Shown here: in pieces, positions 10,120 to 23,700 of the stretch
Position numbering within the stretch: position 1 is the first letter of the stretch
Layout of the letters: every line of letters starts with the position of its first letter
Assembly: GCA_003117195.1 (NCBI GenBank)
Contig: BDSI01000043.1
Coordinates: 340,070 to 404,069 of the forward strand
Direction of reading: 5' to 3'
From: Eudorina sp. 2006-703-Eu-15
Lineage: Eukaryota > Chlorophyta > Chlorophyceae > Chlamydomonadales > Volvocaceae
Length of the DNA: 64,000 nt
Notes under the pieces: model-generated
What the model saw: only the letters and a program-made list of their open reading frames with translations
Database searches by the model: none
Told to the model about the DNA's origin: nothing
Translations under genes and position numbers: made by a program

Positions 10120-13100
10120 ATGGCAGAAACGACTCAGCCTTCAGAGGAAAGCAATGTCTGCGTGGCCGTAAAGATTCGGCCTTTGGTAGCATCAGAGCTA
10201 GATGATGGCTGCAGGCAGAGCCTATTTGTTACGCTGGGCTGTCCTCAGGTATGTATGTCAGTTGCCTTTCTCAACTCGCGGATGTTTTGGTCAACCGTTA
10301 TTGTATTCACCGTAGGTTACTACGGGCCAACATACATTTACGTATGACCATGTCTTCGGGGACGGTGGCACACGTTCGGACCAGCTTTACCCGCGCTGCA
10401 TTGCACCCCTTGTGGATGGTTTGTTCAAGGGGTACAATGCAACAGTCTTCGCCTACGGTCAGACTGGCTCCGGAAAAACGTATACTATGGGCAGCGAGTA
10501 CAGGCCGGGCGCGCGGTGTCGAGGAGTGATACCCGACACCATCAACGACATCTTCAACCGCATCGACGCAGCCAAGGACAGGGCCATCACTGTGCGCGTC
10601 AGCTTTGTGGAAATCCACAAGGTAGAGGCATGGCACAAGCCCGCATTGCAGCGGAAGGCGGGATTTGCTGTACAACAAGAACGTGCTGAAAATGTGCCTG
10701 TTGAATTTGTCATACTAACGCCACGCACAGGAAGAGGTGCGGGATTTGCTGCTACCGGCCAGCAATGGCCCGCGTCCAGCGGTCACTATCCGTGAGACTC
10801 CGAACGGCGACGTGGCGCTGTACGGTGCCGTGGAGAAGGAGGTCCGCAGCCGTGAGGAGATGGCTGAAGTCCTGGAGCTCGGTACGCTCTGCCGCTCAAC
10901 TGCCTCAACGAACATGAACAGCCGCAGCAGCCGCAGTCATGCGATTTTCACAATAACCATGGAGCAGCGGCGTCAGGTCCAGCAAACGGCGGCGCCCGGG
11001 GAGACGGGTAAGAGAGGCCATGGGGCATGGGTAGCTGCCACAGCGATAACGATGTCGACACCCCCACCTGAATTGCAGATAGGGGCTCCCGCACACTTCA
11101 GCACCAGTGTGATACACAAACATGTGCATGGCAGCTAATATGTTTGGATGCTTATTGCGCAACCGTGCGATGACTTGAAGGAAAGTGTGCCAGCAAACGA
11201 CCAACGCCGTGGTTTTGCACAGGCGTGGATGAAGACGTCGACGATGACGAGGATGGCCCTGGAGAGGAGGCCGAGGGCGTCGAGGACTTTCTCGGGGCTA
11301 AGATGCATTTGGTGGACTTGGCGGGCAGCGAACGTGCGAAGCGGACCAAGGCCGAAGGTGCGGCTTGCCGTCATGCATCTCGAGCGTTTGGGCACACCTC
11401 TTGCACGAAATGCTGTGCAGTTCGTGATATGAATGTCCGTGTCAGCAAGCGAGCTCGCATAAGGACAGGGTCCCGAAGAAACCTGAAGATCAGGCAAGCG
11501 GATTATTCTACGACTTTACCGCCTGTGCCCGTCAGGTGCAAGACTGCGCGAGGGTATCCACATCAACCGCGGTTTGCTTGCTCTCGGAAACGTGATCAAC
11601 GCGATCGTGGACAGCCACAAACACGTACCATACCGCGACTCGAAGCTAACACGGCTGCTGCAGGTGCGTCACATGCAACCGAATGACTTCAGGAAGTGGT
11701 AAGTATCGCGAACATGAACATGGACTGGTGGTGGCGAGGCGCTTTTTATTCGCATTGACTGCAAGCCGCTTAATGGTTGTCATAGGCACGTATCCTTCGT
11801 GAAGTTCAATGCTAGTTCGGTGTATGCCACTCATGCTTAACAGGATTCACTTGGTGGGAACAGCCGCACGGTGATGATCGCCTGCGTCAGCCCCGCCGAC
11901 AGCAACTTCGAGGAGAGCCTAAACACGCTCAGGTAGGCTTCATGCACTTCAGGGTGGCGCGCGGGATACGGCTGCGGAACGGACTGAAGAGCAATAAAAT
12001 GTGTAGCGAGTAATTAATTTGGGTAATGACGGACAATTACGCCCTGCACGGCACAGCAACAGTTTTACACACCCACATTGGTAGCGCAGTTCGCCGGCAG
12101 TTATGGAGTCTCCACTTCGCCGTCCCGACACCCTAGACAGCTGACATGCATTGGTGGAGCAAACTCCGGACGTCGGTGGTTTAAGCGAGGCGTTATTTCG
12201 TTGCAACCCAGTTGGTTGCCCTTTCGTATTGATGAAGACAACTCGAAGCGTTCTGGCACGCTCTTTCACCATTACCTGCCGTCGTTGCACATTTTCGCGG
12301 GAATGCAAATCACCAATGCGACGCGAACGTCGGAACAGGTACGCCGACCGTGCGCGGCACATCCGGAACAAGCCAGTGGTGAACCGTGACCCTGTCGCGG
12401 CGCAGCTTGCGGTCCTGCGCAACACCATTGCCCAGCTGAAGTCGGAGAATGTGTCGCTTCGGCGCGCTCTGGCAGCGACGGGTAGCGAGGGTGCATTCGA
12501 CGTGCTGGGGTCGGCTGGTACCGGCATGGATACCTTGGTGGAGCGCCTCACGCAAGACAACAGCGCGATGGAGTCTGAGGTCGCTCGCCTTAAGATTGAG
12601 ATGGTAAGGCATTCAGCGAGATGGTGCTCGCAAGCCATAACCTTTCTTTGCGAGTCCAGAACTGGGTTGAAGAGCATATGTTCTATCCACGAGCCATTTT
12701 CCGGGCCACTTCACGGGAACTGCTTATGTGTTTGTGATGTAGAGGCGCCAGCCATGAGCGTGCACTAAGCAAAATCACGACCATGTTGCTTCTTCAGGAG
12801 GACCTCCGGCGGGAACTCGCGGCTGCCAACGACAAATGGCACACCGCGCAAGCGCAGTGCGACCTGCTGCGCATGAACCAGGCGGCTGCGGCTGGTCTGC
12901 AACAACGGCGTGAGAGCGCTGGCGGCGCGGACACCAGTGCGCTACCGATGCCTGGTCTCGACATTGTCAAGGGCTACGTGGCGCGCATTGCCGACCTTGA
13001 GGCTGAGTTGAAATCCCTGAAGTCCCTGGCGACGCATTTACCTTTCACGTGCGTTTTGCTTTTTTTATTAGATGGGCCCCGAGAAATTGCTGCCATCGCC

Positions 13101-16100
13101 TAGATGCAACAAGTTTTCCTATGCACGGAGAGTGAAGTGCTTGTACGACATCGCTTGCGGGTCTATCCAAGCGCCATTTACACCGGACTCTTTGTCTTCA
13201 CCACGCGCATGGCAGTCGTGCAAGTCGCGTTGAGTTAAACCGTTACTTTAGCCGTGTTGGCTTGCAGTTGAGATGGCTGTGTTCGTAAATTCATTCGTCC
13301 AGGCGACGGCGGGCCAACGGCTTGGAGCCCCGTACACCTGGCGACGGGACAGCGCTAAGTGACTTGGATGCTGCCTCACCAGGTATGCAGATGCTAACAT
13401 CCGGCGCATCGATACGTGAGCTGCGGATGGCCTGCATGCGGTCCTACATGTGTCGGCGGACTCCTTCCGCGTGGCGCGTCGTACTTAGTAGTCATTCTGA
13501 CCGTGCCGTGCAGAAGTCTCGTCGGTCTTCAATGATGCCCCTGCGACCGGCGGTGGCGACGGTGATGGAGAAGCAGAGGACGACCACACGCTGCAGCAGC
13601 CTTCCGACCTGGCCGTCGAAGAGGAGTTCTTCATGGCGGAACTAGCTGCACACACGTAGGTCCCAGAGTGACATCCACTGACTGTAGGCAGGTTAACGTG
13701 CTTGGCGGCCACAGGACTCCGCCTGTTGGATTATCACTCCTACAATTCGTTAGGAAAGGCCGTTGCATGCGCCTTATTAGTACCGGCATTCGAGAACGGC
13801 AAACCTGGAGTGCATGTTCCTGATGCATGGAGGCTATCGTCCTAGCACGAGGGAGATGCTTTAGGGGAAGTGCATAGGTGTTTTCGCCCCGCGCATGCGC
13901 AGGCTCAATCAGGAGAAGATGAAGAAGGAGGTGGCCACATTGCAGCGCCAGCTGGAGGCGAAGGAACGCAAGATGATGGAGCTGATGAAGAATGCGGGAG
14001 CAATGCCGGCGCTCAAGCAGCATTACGACCGGGTGCTGTCCGACCTGGAGGCGCAACGTGACACGCTAATGGCTGAGCGCAAGGCTCTGATGGAGGTGTG
14101 TATGCCTGGTACGGCGTCAAGGCGGCAACGTGTTTTGGGTTCCAGTGCATTGTTTGCTGTTGCAAGGCAGTGTGATCGGCGAACGAGACACGTTAGTTGA
14201 AGATTTGTAGCATGGTCAGGGCATGCAAGGCACCTTTGCCACGTTGGCCATTAAACGCAGAAACTAGCGGCGACGTCGGCTGCAAACGAGGAGGAGCGCA
14301 AGCGTCTTGAGGCTGTCTACACGGAGCGCATCCAACAGTACGACGAGCGGCTAAGGGAGGTAAGCATCTGCAACGAAAGCACAAGACCGCTTTGCCTACG
14401 GATTCTGCGGTCCTGGTATTGTAATCCGTACTGTTTTGCATGATGTGTTTTTAACAGTTTATTGGTTTCTGATGCGCTCCCAACACCCATTACAGTTACG
14501 ACGGAAGGAGCGCGCATACTTGGACATGCAGAAGCTCAAAGTGCGCACTGAGGAAGCACACCGGCGGCTTACCGCGGATATCGTCCGGCTCAAGCAGCAG
14601 AAGGTATGGGCGTCAACGTGCAATAGCCCTGTTGGACCGCATGTGCTGATCGCCAGAACCTGTCTGGACATTGTGCTCGGATGCCGTGTACGCAAGGCAA
14701 TACAAAGTTGAAATGCAATGTGACTGTTGCTGGGGCTAACGCGTTTCACTTGACTTGCAAAATGTTCGGTTGGGCGTCGCAGGTTTCGGTGCAGAAGCAG
14801 CTAGAAGCGAACGCCAAGCAGTTTGCCGCGTGGCGAAACGAACGTGAGCGGGAACTCGGCGCACTGCGCAAGCAAAGCAGGAAGGATCGCGCCCAAATCC
14901 AACACCTCCAGGCTGTTACAGTAAGTGCACTCTTCCTACGCACGTAACTGCGCACATAACTACCTGGCTCAGCAACCTAGCCAGTCGCACGGCGTTGTGT
15001 GCTCTCTCTTGTAGCGTAGAGCGCTTAAGTTTAACATGCAGGTTCTCCTGACGTGCAGGCGAAGCAGTCCGTGGTTTTGCAGCGGAAGATCTCGGAGGGG
15101 AACGCAGCACGCAAGCGGTTGAAGGTGGGTTGAAGGACGCCTGCGTGTGACTGGTGGTCAATTCCGGAAAGCCGTGTAATTTCTTTGTTAATGCGTGTGA
15201 AATTCGTGCCGACGTCTCTGCTTCCATCAGGAGCTGGAAGAGGAGAAGAGACGAAACGCGGCGAGCCGCACCTCTGCCGTGTCACAGCAGCAAGCAGCTG
15301 CAGCGTTGGCGGCCCAGCAAGCTTTGGGCGGGAACGTCGAGATCCAGCCCAATGCGCAGGTGAAACTTTATCGTTTGTTACTGTGTGCCTTTAATCGACA
15401 CAGTGTGAGCTTGCGGTATGCCCGCTGCCATGGGTCGACGGATGACGTGAAGGCTGTTGACAAACTGACGTCGATAACGCTTTATATAATCGCACGTCCC
15501 CTCCTTGGCGCAGGCACCACTGCTGCGCACCGATACAGAACGCCGTGAATGGCTTCGTAAGGAGCTCGAGTTGTGCAACATGTCCTGCGAATTCCGGAAG
15601 GTTATTGATGCAGAGCTCGCCCAACGTGCACACGCCAGCCGAACACTGAGGGTGAGGTCTTCGCGAGTTCAGCGACGTGCTCCGTTGGCACGACGCTGAG
15701 CGTTGGTGAACTAAGGTCTTTGGTGTTGCCAAATTCCCGCGGGCTTTAGGACACGTCCTGGATTAGGGCCTTTCGTTGTCGGGGTGTCTATGCTTCCTTA
15801 AGATTCTCTGAATACCGTTTCCCAATGGTCTTTTGAGCACTCTCGTTGTGTCCACATTTTTGCACCGGCCAGGATTTGGAGGCGCGTCTAACTCTACTCG
15901 ACCAGATGCAGCCAGCCAGTCCCCTTCTCATGGCTGGTGGGGTCAACGCCACACTGCCGGTCAGTCCCACCACGGCATCCGCCGCGAGCGGTTTGGCACT
16001 CGGGCCCGAAGCCCGGGAAAAGCTTCTGGCGAAGAAGAAGGAGCTTGAGGAGAAGGTGTGTTGCGGTATTATGTCCAATCAAGGGCGCGTTGCAAGAAGG

Positions 16101-19100
16101 CGTGCATGCCATTCGATTTGCAGGGCAGTTCCATTTCCTCCGGAACATGTGCATCCGTACGTAGACACTCATTGCCCTCGTGGTCTGCTCTTCTATACAG
16201 GTCAAGTACCACAATGACCAGATCACCATCCTGCAGCAGGAGTTGTGGCAACAAAAGCAGGAGGAGGAATCGCGCGGAGGTGGCGCTCTTGACCTACGCC
16301 GTTGGGCTGGGCTGCGGAGTGTTGCAGAGTGCCGTGAAGTCCTTCGGGCGCTCTTCCGGTTAAGCGTCGAAAACAAGTATGTGCAGGGCGATGTTTCGTC
16401 CATGTGTGTGGCCTGTTGCTGCATGACCCTTGGTTTGCTAAGCAAACGAAGATGCAGAAATATGTGTCAAGTGGCGGCGGAATCCGTTGATGTACATGAA
16501 ATATACGCTCATTATCCCGCTTTCTGCGCCGCTGTGTTTTTTGTTCGTAGGGTCCTATGCAACGACCTCACAGTTGAGATGACCCGGCATCAGGAGGAGT
16601 CGGAGGTCCTCAGGGCGCAGCTCGAAGGTGCTCAGAAGAAGTGCAGCCAGTATCGCAAGCTGGCGATGGCGTTGCAGGCAGCAGCGGCGCACGTGGTATC
16701 TGCGCCGCAGCACAGCACGTTAACGACACAAGATGAGACAGACAAACAGGTGCGAACGTGTTTGTGGCTGGGCATGGTACACGTGGTCTTTTGCGTGTAT
16801 GCTTCTTATTATGTCACATAATGAGTGTGTTAAGATAAGAGACCCGTCCGACCCGTGCTTCCACAGGTTGACGCCGTCCTGGAGGCTCTTCATGTTCATC
16901 GCAGCAACACGCCGCCTGCTGCAAGTGCCGGAGGGCGCAGTGCTACAATCACCAACGCCCAGGCTGACACAACGACTTCCGTGCAAAGTCTCGGCGATGC
17001 GCCGCCAGGACCTCCTGTGGAAGATGTCGAGATGCAGGACGCGGCATCACCCGAGACACCGTCGGCTTCACACGATGGTCCAGCCAAGGTACGTGGCGCG
17101 CGATGCGCGTTTTGTGGTGCACATGTCGCTTGAACGCGATGATCGCTTGCTAGCATCCATTTAGCTTATAATGTGAACGGTCGGAGGTCGTAGCTCTGGT
17201 ACCCTTGTGTCGTAACCATGATACTCATCGTTGACTGCAAACGTGGATCCGCAGGCTTTGGAGTTCCTGTCCCCAATTCCATCCGGCGCGCAACGGCGTC
17301 TGGCGTCCTATGACACGCCTGGCGCGAAGCGTTACTCGCCGGAACGCAGCCGCGACAGCGATGTGAGCGATCCAGGCCGTTCTGATGCTAAGGTACGGCA
17401 CATGCGTCCATTCACTCGCATCGGGTATCCGTGGTAATCTTAATGACTTCAAGCAAATATCCAATTCACTTTGCAGGAATCCCGGGACGAATCGGCTCAT
17501 CAAAGGCAAGCCCGCTTCAAGTCGGGTGCACGGTCAGTTGAGGATGGCAACAACGACCTTGTCACCGACGACAGCGTGGATGACGATGACGAAATGGAGG
17601 ACAGCGAGGATGCCGGCTATGGCCGCGAGGTTGGCGAGTCGGACGAGGATGAATCGTCGGGGGACGCCGATAGCGATGACGACTGGAACCCCGCCAACGC
17701 CACACCTGCGCCTCGGGGGATCCGCCGTGTCTCACACCTGCCAGTTCTCGCAGGCTCGAGACGTGGTAGTCGCCGTCAGTCTCTTGCGAGCAGCACCTCG
17801 TCTGTTGATGGCGATCTTGATGTGCCAAAGCTGCGTGGTGCCAGTGCTGCGGGTCATCGAAAGAAAGGACCGTCTCAGCGCAACAGCAGCGCTGCGGACG
17901 ACGAGGGTCCCATATTGGACGACATCAACTTGAAACGGTACTCTGCCGGCCACCAACAGCGTTTGACAAAGCTGACGGTGAAGGATCTCAAGGTATGGAG
18001 GTTCTAGGGTGGCATTCTGACCACGGTACTTTGACTTCGATTGTCACCGTCTTCCGTAAAACGCTTGCGCAGGAGCACCTGAAGGGCCAAGTCATCGACG
18101 GCGTGAAATGGCATGCGGGCAGCAAAACCCGTGCAGCCCTGATCCAGGACTACCGGCGCATGCTCGGCCTAGACAAGGCCTCGCTACCGGAAGCAGGCGC
18201 GAAAGCTGATGTGACGGGCGAGGAAGACAGGCCAGGGGCGTCGAGAGGCAATGATGCCGGTGCCTCGCCGGGCGAGTTCGCTCGGGCTGGATCATCTGGA
18301 ACAACGCCCGAGGCGGACAAGGTAAACATGCTTCGTGCAACCTTGAACGATGCATGTGGGGGTGGTCGCAAGGCAACCTTGGCCTCACCACGCGATGTGG
18401 GTTTTGGATTCATGATAACGACTTGCTCATACCTTCTGCTTGCGGATTTTTCTTTGATCCCATTGCAGAACTTCACTTTCTCCCCGCATCTCCCAGCTGC
18501 GCCGGTCGTCACCACGTCAGGCGCACCCCTGGTCCCGCCCATTCCTATTGTTCGGGCGACAAGCCCCTGCCAGACGCCGTCGGGACGCCGCCAACAGAAT
18601 GGCAACACTTTGCAGCCGTGGGCCCGGTCATCGCTGCAGGCCAACTCTGGCCGACATGCAACAACGTGGGCGTCAACGTTGCGTTCGTCCTGCACATTAA
18701 CAGCTCCGGAAGCTGCATCCGGCGCCGTTGGCGATGCGGGGCCAGTCCCAACTGCCAGTGTCGGCCTCGCGCGCTCGAACTCTAGCAACAACGCCAATGG
18801 GCTGTCCCGGCCTCCAGGTGCCGTGGCCGCCCAAGCTGCTGAGGTGCCCGCACCTGGACAAGTCAGCAGCAGGCGACCAGCTGGATGTGGGTCGTCATCC
18901 ACGGGCATGGCCGTTGGCATGAACGGGGCTTGCCGCGAACCACTGTCCTATCGTGGCGCAGTGCTAACTCCGGCGTCACCTCAGCAAAGTCCAAGTCCGC
19001 GATTGCCGCGGCCGCCTTCCCACAGAGGCCCTGCCACCGCCAGCCCGCATAACAGCATGGGCTCCCCATCCCCACGCCATTTCGTCCAATCCACCGGCAA

Positions 19101-19744
19101 AGGCGGCATTTCGCCGGGGACGTCTCCTGTCGGATACACACGGGACCGTGGCTTTGCAAACGTCTCGGAGGAGAACATGCAGCCAGATGTTGCAACGCCG
19201 CGGGCGACGATGAGCAACGCTTCAGCGGAGGACAAGGGGACCCCACTCACGGCTTTGTACAAGGAGAAGGCCGCAGCAGCACGCTCGCGCACTGCTGCAC
19301 TCCGTGTCAGCATGCACAAGAACTGGGAGGCTGGGCAGGAGCCGCCGAATTCTCGCGGAGGACCCGGGTCTGGTTCCGGCAACGTGCGGGCATCCAACGG
19401 ATCCGTTGGCACCACGGGAACCGTCACGTCAAGCCTCGACGGTGAGATCTGTCTGTCAGCGTCATGGTTTGGGCCGCTTACATTAGGCTCGCTCTATGGA
19501 CCTAAAAAAGCTGCGCTGAATACAAATCGCACTCCGTCACGTGCAACGCCCATGTCCCACACCGTGTTTGTTGTTGAATTTCTGTACAAACCGTGCGTGT
19601 CATGTAATCTTGTGCCCGACGCACTGGTTCCATACATGCCCTTTTTCCCTTCCCATGTTTTAAACAACAGGCCCACTCCGAGGCGGTCCCGGCTTGCGCG
19701 ACAGCTTTTCGGCCAAGCCCGTCAAAGGGGGCGTTTGGCGATGA
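10120..19744 (+). CDS. Kinesin-4 family motor protein (KIF4/FRA1-type), 26 exons, 1,800 aa
   Basis: Exons: 10120-10248, 10316-10621, 10731-11007, 11223-11357, 11536-11663, 11844-11932, 12339-12603, 12798-13048, 13303-13382, 13514-13655, 13903-14095, 14261-14359, 14496-14603, 14783-14920, 15059-15124, 15231-15359, 15514-15651, 15873-16055, 16201-16376, 16551-16749, 16867-17088, 17255-17392, 17477-17992, 18073-18321, 18469-19441, 19671-19744. Their sum is 5,403 nt with all phases consistent. The N-terminal motor has the P-loop GQTGSGKT (about residues 91-98), SSRSHA (switch I, about 211), DLAGSE (switch II, about 269) and the neck [18 protein letters not shown] (about 356), the last typical of kinesin-4. 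An acidic loop precedes switch II. Residues ~380-1,000 are long coiled coil. An acidic, Ser-rich segment (exon 23) and a low-complexity Ser/Pro/Gly tail follow. ATP-driven plus-end microtubule motor; spindle midzone, ciliary or cortical roles are all known in this family. The weakest joins are exons 8-9 and 19-20. Confidence 0.92.
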
Positions 19745-20334
19745 CCGTACATCCGTCAGGCTTCGTGGTGCAGGGTTTAGTGTAGATATGTAGCAAGGAT
19801 AGTCAGTGCTGTCGAGTGTATGCAGGCATAGTTAGGATTAGTGTATGTGGACATGGGATTCTGCTCGCTTCACGACTACGTGGAACGCCGCACCATTTCC
19901 GATAAAGGCGAAGCTGGACGTCATACGCGCGTGTGAAATGCGGATCTCTGCTGGCGCGAGGGCGGAGTTTCCCGAGTACATATCGTTTGAGGGCGGCTGC
20001 ACGCGTGTAGTATGTCTGATGCCTCAGCTTGACACCGAAAATGTGAGCACGAGTACCACTGCTTTGACGATGGTATTGCGCTGCTTCAGAGTGCGTTCCC
20101 TTGCCGTTTTCCTATTTATGACGATGGGGATGCAACGAAGGATTGCAGGGGCCAAAATAGTGAGAGAGTCCGACACCTTCCGGCCTTCCCAAGCTTCCTT
20201 GCTCTCGCCACTTGCATTACCATAATCGACAGGCTCGTTCAGTGTACATCGCATTGGCCTCAACCCTGCGTTACATGTCAGCGCACTACGAACAAGGACA
20301 CTTGCGGCGTGCGCGACCGCCGTCTCGCCCACTG

Positions 20335-20339
20335 TTACA
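20335..20339 (-). terminator. Candidate poly(A) signal TGTAA for the TerD-MORN gene
   Basis: TTACA on plus, read TGTAA on minus, about 370 nt past the stop at 20710. A second minus-strand TGTAA lies at 20271-20275. Confidence 0.5.
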
Positions 20340-20638
20340 TAATCCATATGTTCATAATTCATAAAGCTGTCCAAGGTCGTAAGACGCCCGTCAGGGATGC
20401 TGCCACCTAGGTAAGCCTTCAATTCCAATCATGATCGTTTTCCCGTATGAAACCCACCCGTGGTGCCGCGCAATTCCGGTGCCAAGCGTCCGAGATCCCT
20501 TATCAACCCCAGGCAGCGAGGTCTCTGGATCCACAAGTCCAGATGACCACAGGGTCCAGCGTGGTCCTGCGTCGTAATCGCGCTACGAGCCAACCAGTGA
20601 CCACCGACTTGTGCACTGATAACGTATGGTATCCTCAA

Positions 20639-20643
20639 TGTAA
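20639..20643 (+). terminator. Candidate poly(A) signal TGTAA for the kinesin gene
   Basis: First plus-strand TGTAA seen after the kinesin stop (19744), implying a 3' UTR of about 0.9 kb. It lies beyond the candidate minus-strand signals of the convergent gene. Confidence 0.45.
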
Positions 20644-20709
20644 TTGTTGCCTTCCCTTGCCCATGGTCCCGTCTGCCCACGGGTGAATGCATAGTCTTAA
20701 CGCAGCCTC

Positions 20710-23700
20710 TTACGACACGAGGCCGGTGGCGACGCTGAAGGCGGGCACTGCGGGTATGGGCACGGGCTTGCCCTCCTCGGGAGGGAAAACCGTATCGTCC
20801 ACTTGATCGGGCAACTCCTCCGCTGTGTACGTCAGGCCCTCGTACTTCGGATGCGCCGGAAGCGGGGGCTTGTCCGGGTCCTGACGGGAGTGACGCAAAC
20901 AAGAACCAGAGTCAAGCTGACGATACAGTACCTCTTAAGTCAGGAGCAAACCGAGGACAGCGTGAGTGAGCAAACCACGCACATGCACATGCACGTGCCC
21001 GGGTCGGTATTTCCACGCCTCGCCCTTCAGTGCTTTGCACACCCGGGGTCGCCGTACAACCCGACGCCAGGCCGCATCCCAACCCATCCCATTCCAACCC
21101 CAGCCCGAGCCCGGAGCCACGCCGCACCTCAATCGGCTGCCCCTCCTCGTCCAGCTGCGGCTCGTCACCACTGCCAGCCGGGATGCCGTACGCGCAATTG
21201 AGCGCCAGCGTGGGCCCCCGCTCGCTCTGGATGCTGGCGGCCGCGAAGCACGGCAAATCCAGCGTGCGATGGCTGGTCAGCGTGTACGTGGCCGAGCCCG
21301 CCGGCACGCCGCGCACGAACTCGCCCTTGAAGCGCAGCGCCGGCTGGTCGTACGTCGCCTCACCCACCAGCAACCCCTTCTTCCAGACGCCCTGCAGGCA
21401 GCCACGCGCCGTGTCCCAGTACACGCCGGGGCCGTGCTTCTTCCCCTCCGACCAGGAGCCGGTGTAGACAGAGCCGTCGGGGTAGCGGTACTGGCCCTGC
21501 CCCTCGAACTTATCGTTCGCAAACTCGCCCACGTAGGTCCCGCCGTCGGGGAAGATCATGACGCCGCGGCCGTGGCGCTTGCCGCCCGCGTACTCGCCCG
21601 CGTAGGCGGCACCCGTGGCGAATGCGTACACGCCGGCGCCGTGCTTGACATCCTCCTGGTAGGACCCGAAGTACGTGTCGCCGTTCGCAAAGGCGGCGCG
21701 GCTGGTGGCGCAGGTGCGGGCCTCGCCGGCCGCCAGCGTGCCTGCAAGGGGCCGCCGGTGGGGGCGTGATCAAACCGACCCCGGCGTGACACGGCAGGGG
21801 CCGACCCCGGCGCGGGGCGACGGAGATGCGGCCGCGTTGGGGGCTTTGGGTCCGCTGAACACCGCTTTAGGCACGTGGAGAGCACTGGCCGGTGGTGGAG
21901 CAAGCGGGGCCCCCAGGGGCCGCACTGCCACGCTGAGCTTCATGAGCAAGCAGTGCGTTCGATTCCCTAGCGCACTCCGCTCCCTCTCTCTTTCTCTCTC
22001 TCCCACCCTCACCGTCAAAGGCGACCAGGTTCTTGATGTCGTGCTCGATCGCCTCCAGGCCGTCGCCGCCGAACGTGAGGCCCAGCGTGCGGAAGCGCCA
22101 CAGATGCGGCCGCAGGTCCGTGGTGATCTCCTCGCCCTCCTCCTCCGCCTTGGCCTGCGCCTCCGCCTCCTTGGCCTTTTGCGCCTTGGTGGCCTCCAGG
22201 TAGCCCTTGAGCGACGTCAGCACCGTCTCCGGGTCCTGGGACACGAACGCCGCCGCATCGTCCACCGCAGCGGCCTTGAACAGGTTGTACGCCGAGTCGG
22301 TGTACTCCTTGTACAGCTTCAGCAGCGCCACCTGTGCGAGGGGAGCGGGCGCGAATGGGCGTGATCCGTGATGGCGGGCAGTACGGTGGCCCTCCGGCGG
22401 GGGCCCGTCCGTTGTGCATGGCAGTACACCAGTGCTGTACAGTTTACCCAGGCGAGGAAGTTCGGCAGGAGATGATGGCGCTCTGGCTTGATTGTTGATT
22501 CGGTCACGGACGCTGTGGTGCTGTGGCCGCAACAGCTTCCCTGTGTCACGCCCGCAGATGGGTCTGATCCGATCGGCGCCGCGCCCATCGCACGCACGCA
22601 CTGCGCTGCGGCGTGCGTCATGAGACTCTGAGTGACCCGGGCAGCGAATCCTCACCGGCTGGCCGGCACGACGACATCAGCGCAGCCAAGCCTCAGCGAG
22701 CCTTCCGACAAGCGCCAACCAACGCAGCGCTGCCGCATGCTCATCATCCGTCCGCAGCCTTATTATTTCATAATTCTGGGCTGGGTAGGGGCAGTTGTTC
22801 GGCATGCTGGTCTTTCCAGGACGCAGCTAAGGCCCTTGCATGACACGCACGCCTGCCTTGCCTGCCTGGTTTCGGTCGGGCGGGTCTCTTATCTGAACAC
22901 ACATACACATACACACACCAATCACCAAAGCACATCCTGCTCACATACGGTGTTGCCCCTAGATCAAACAAGCCCGCACGCCAGTCCGCACCACGTCCCA
23001 CCGCACGTGAACCCAAAAGACAGCAGCAACCCGACAGTACCGGGCCGCGGGCCCGTCCTCTCTCCTCACCTGCGTGATCGCCTTGTCCGCTTCGTACTTG
23101 GACAGCACGCTGAAGTCCGCCAGGAGCTGCTCCGGGTTGGGCACGGGCGGCTCCCCGGCGGCCACGGCGGCGGCCGCGGCGGTCGCGGCCTTGCTGCCCG
23201 GCACCGGCGCCTCCCCGGCCGTCACGTCCACCACCCGCACCCGCACCGTGCGTATCCGCGAGAAGCCCTGCTCCTCGTCGTAGTTGGTCACCAGCAGCAC
23301 CATGGAGCGGACCTGCGGGTGCCGGGGGGAAGGGGTGGGGGGTGCGAGAGCCGGGATGAGAGGGCCGGGGTTAGAGAGAGCGGGGGTGAGAGAGCGGTGA
23401 GCACGGGCGGGCTGCATAGAGTAAAAGCAGCCCAGACACACCCAACGACCTAAGCCGGCGAGAAATACCGACCAGCGCGGGCGGGATGGATGGGTGCGCG
23501 TGCGTTGCCATGCCGCCCACCGGCCCTAAATGGCTCCGCTGCAGGGCTCTGCAGTACCAAACCGTTGCGCCGCAAAGCCGACGCGGGGCACGCCCACGCC
23601 CTCCTCCGCGCAGCCGGCACTCCGGAACCGCTGAACATCAGACCACCCAAGAGCTCGCACGGTGGCTTCAAATCACCAGCTTGCAACAACCCCCCCCATG

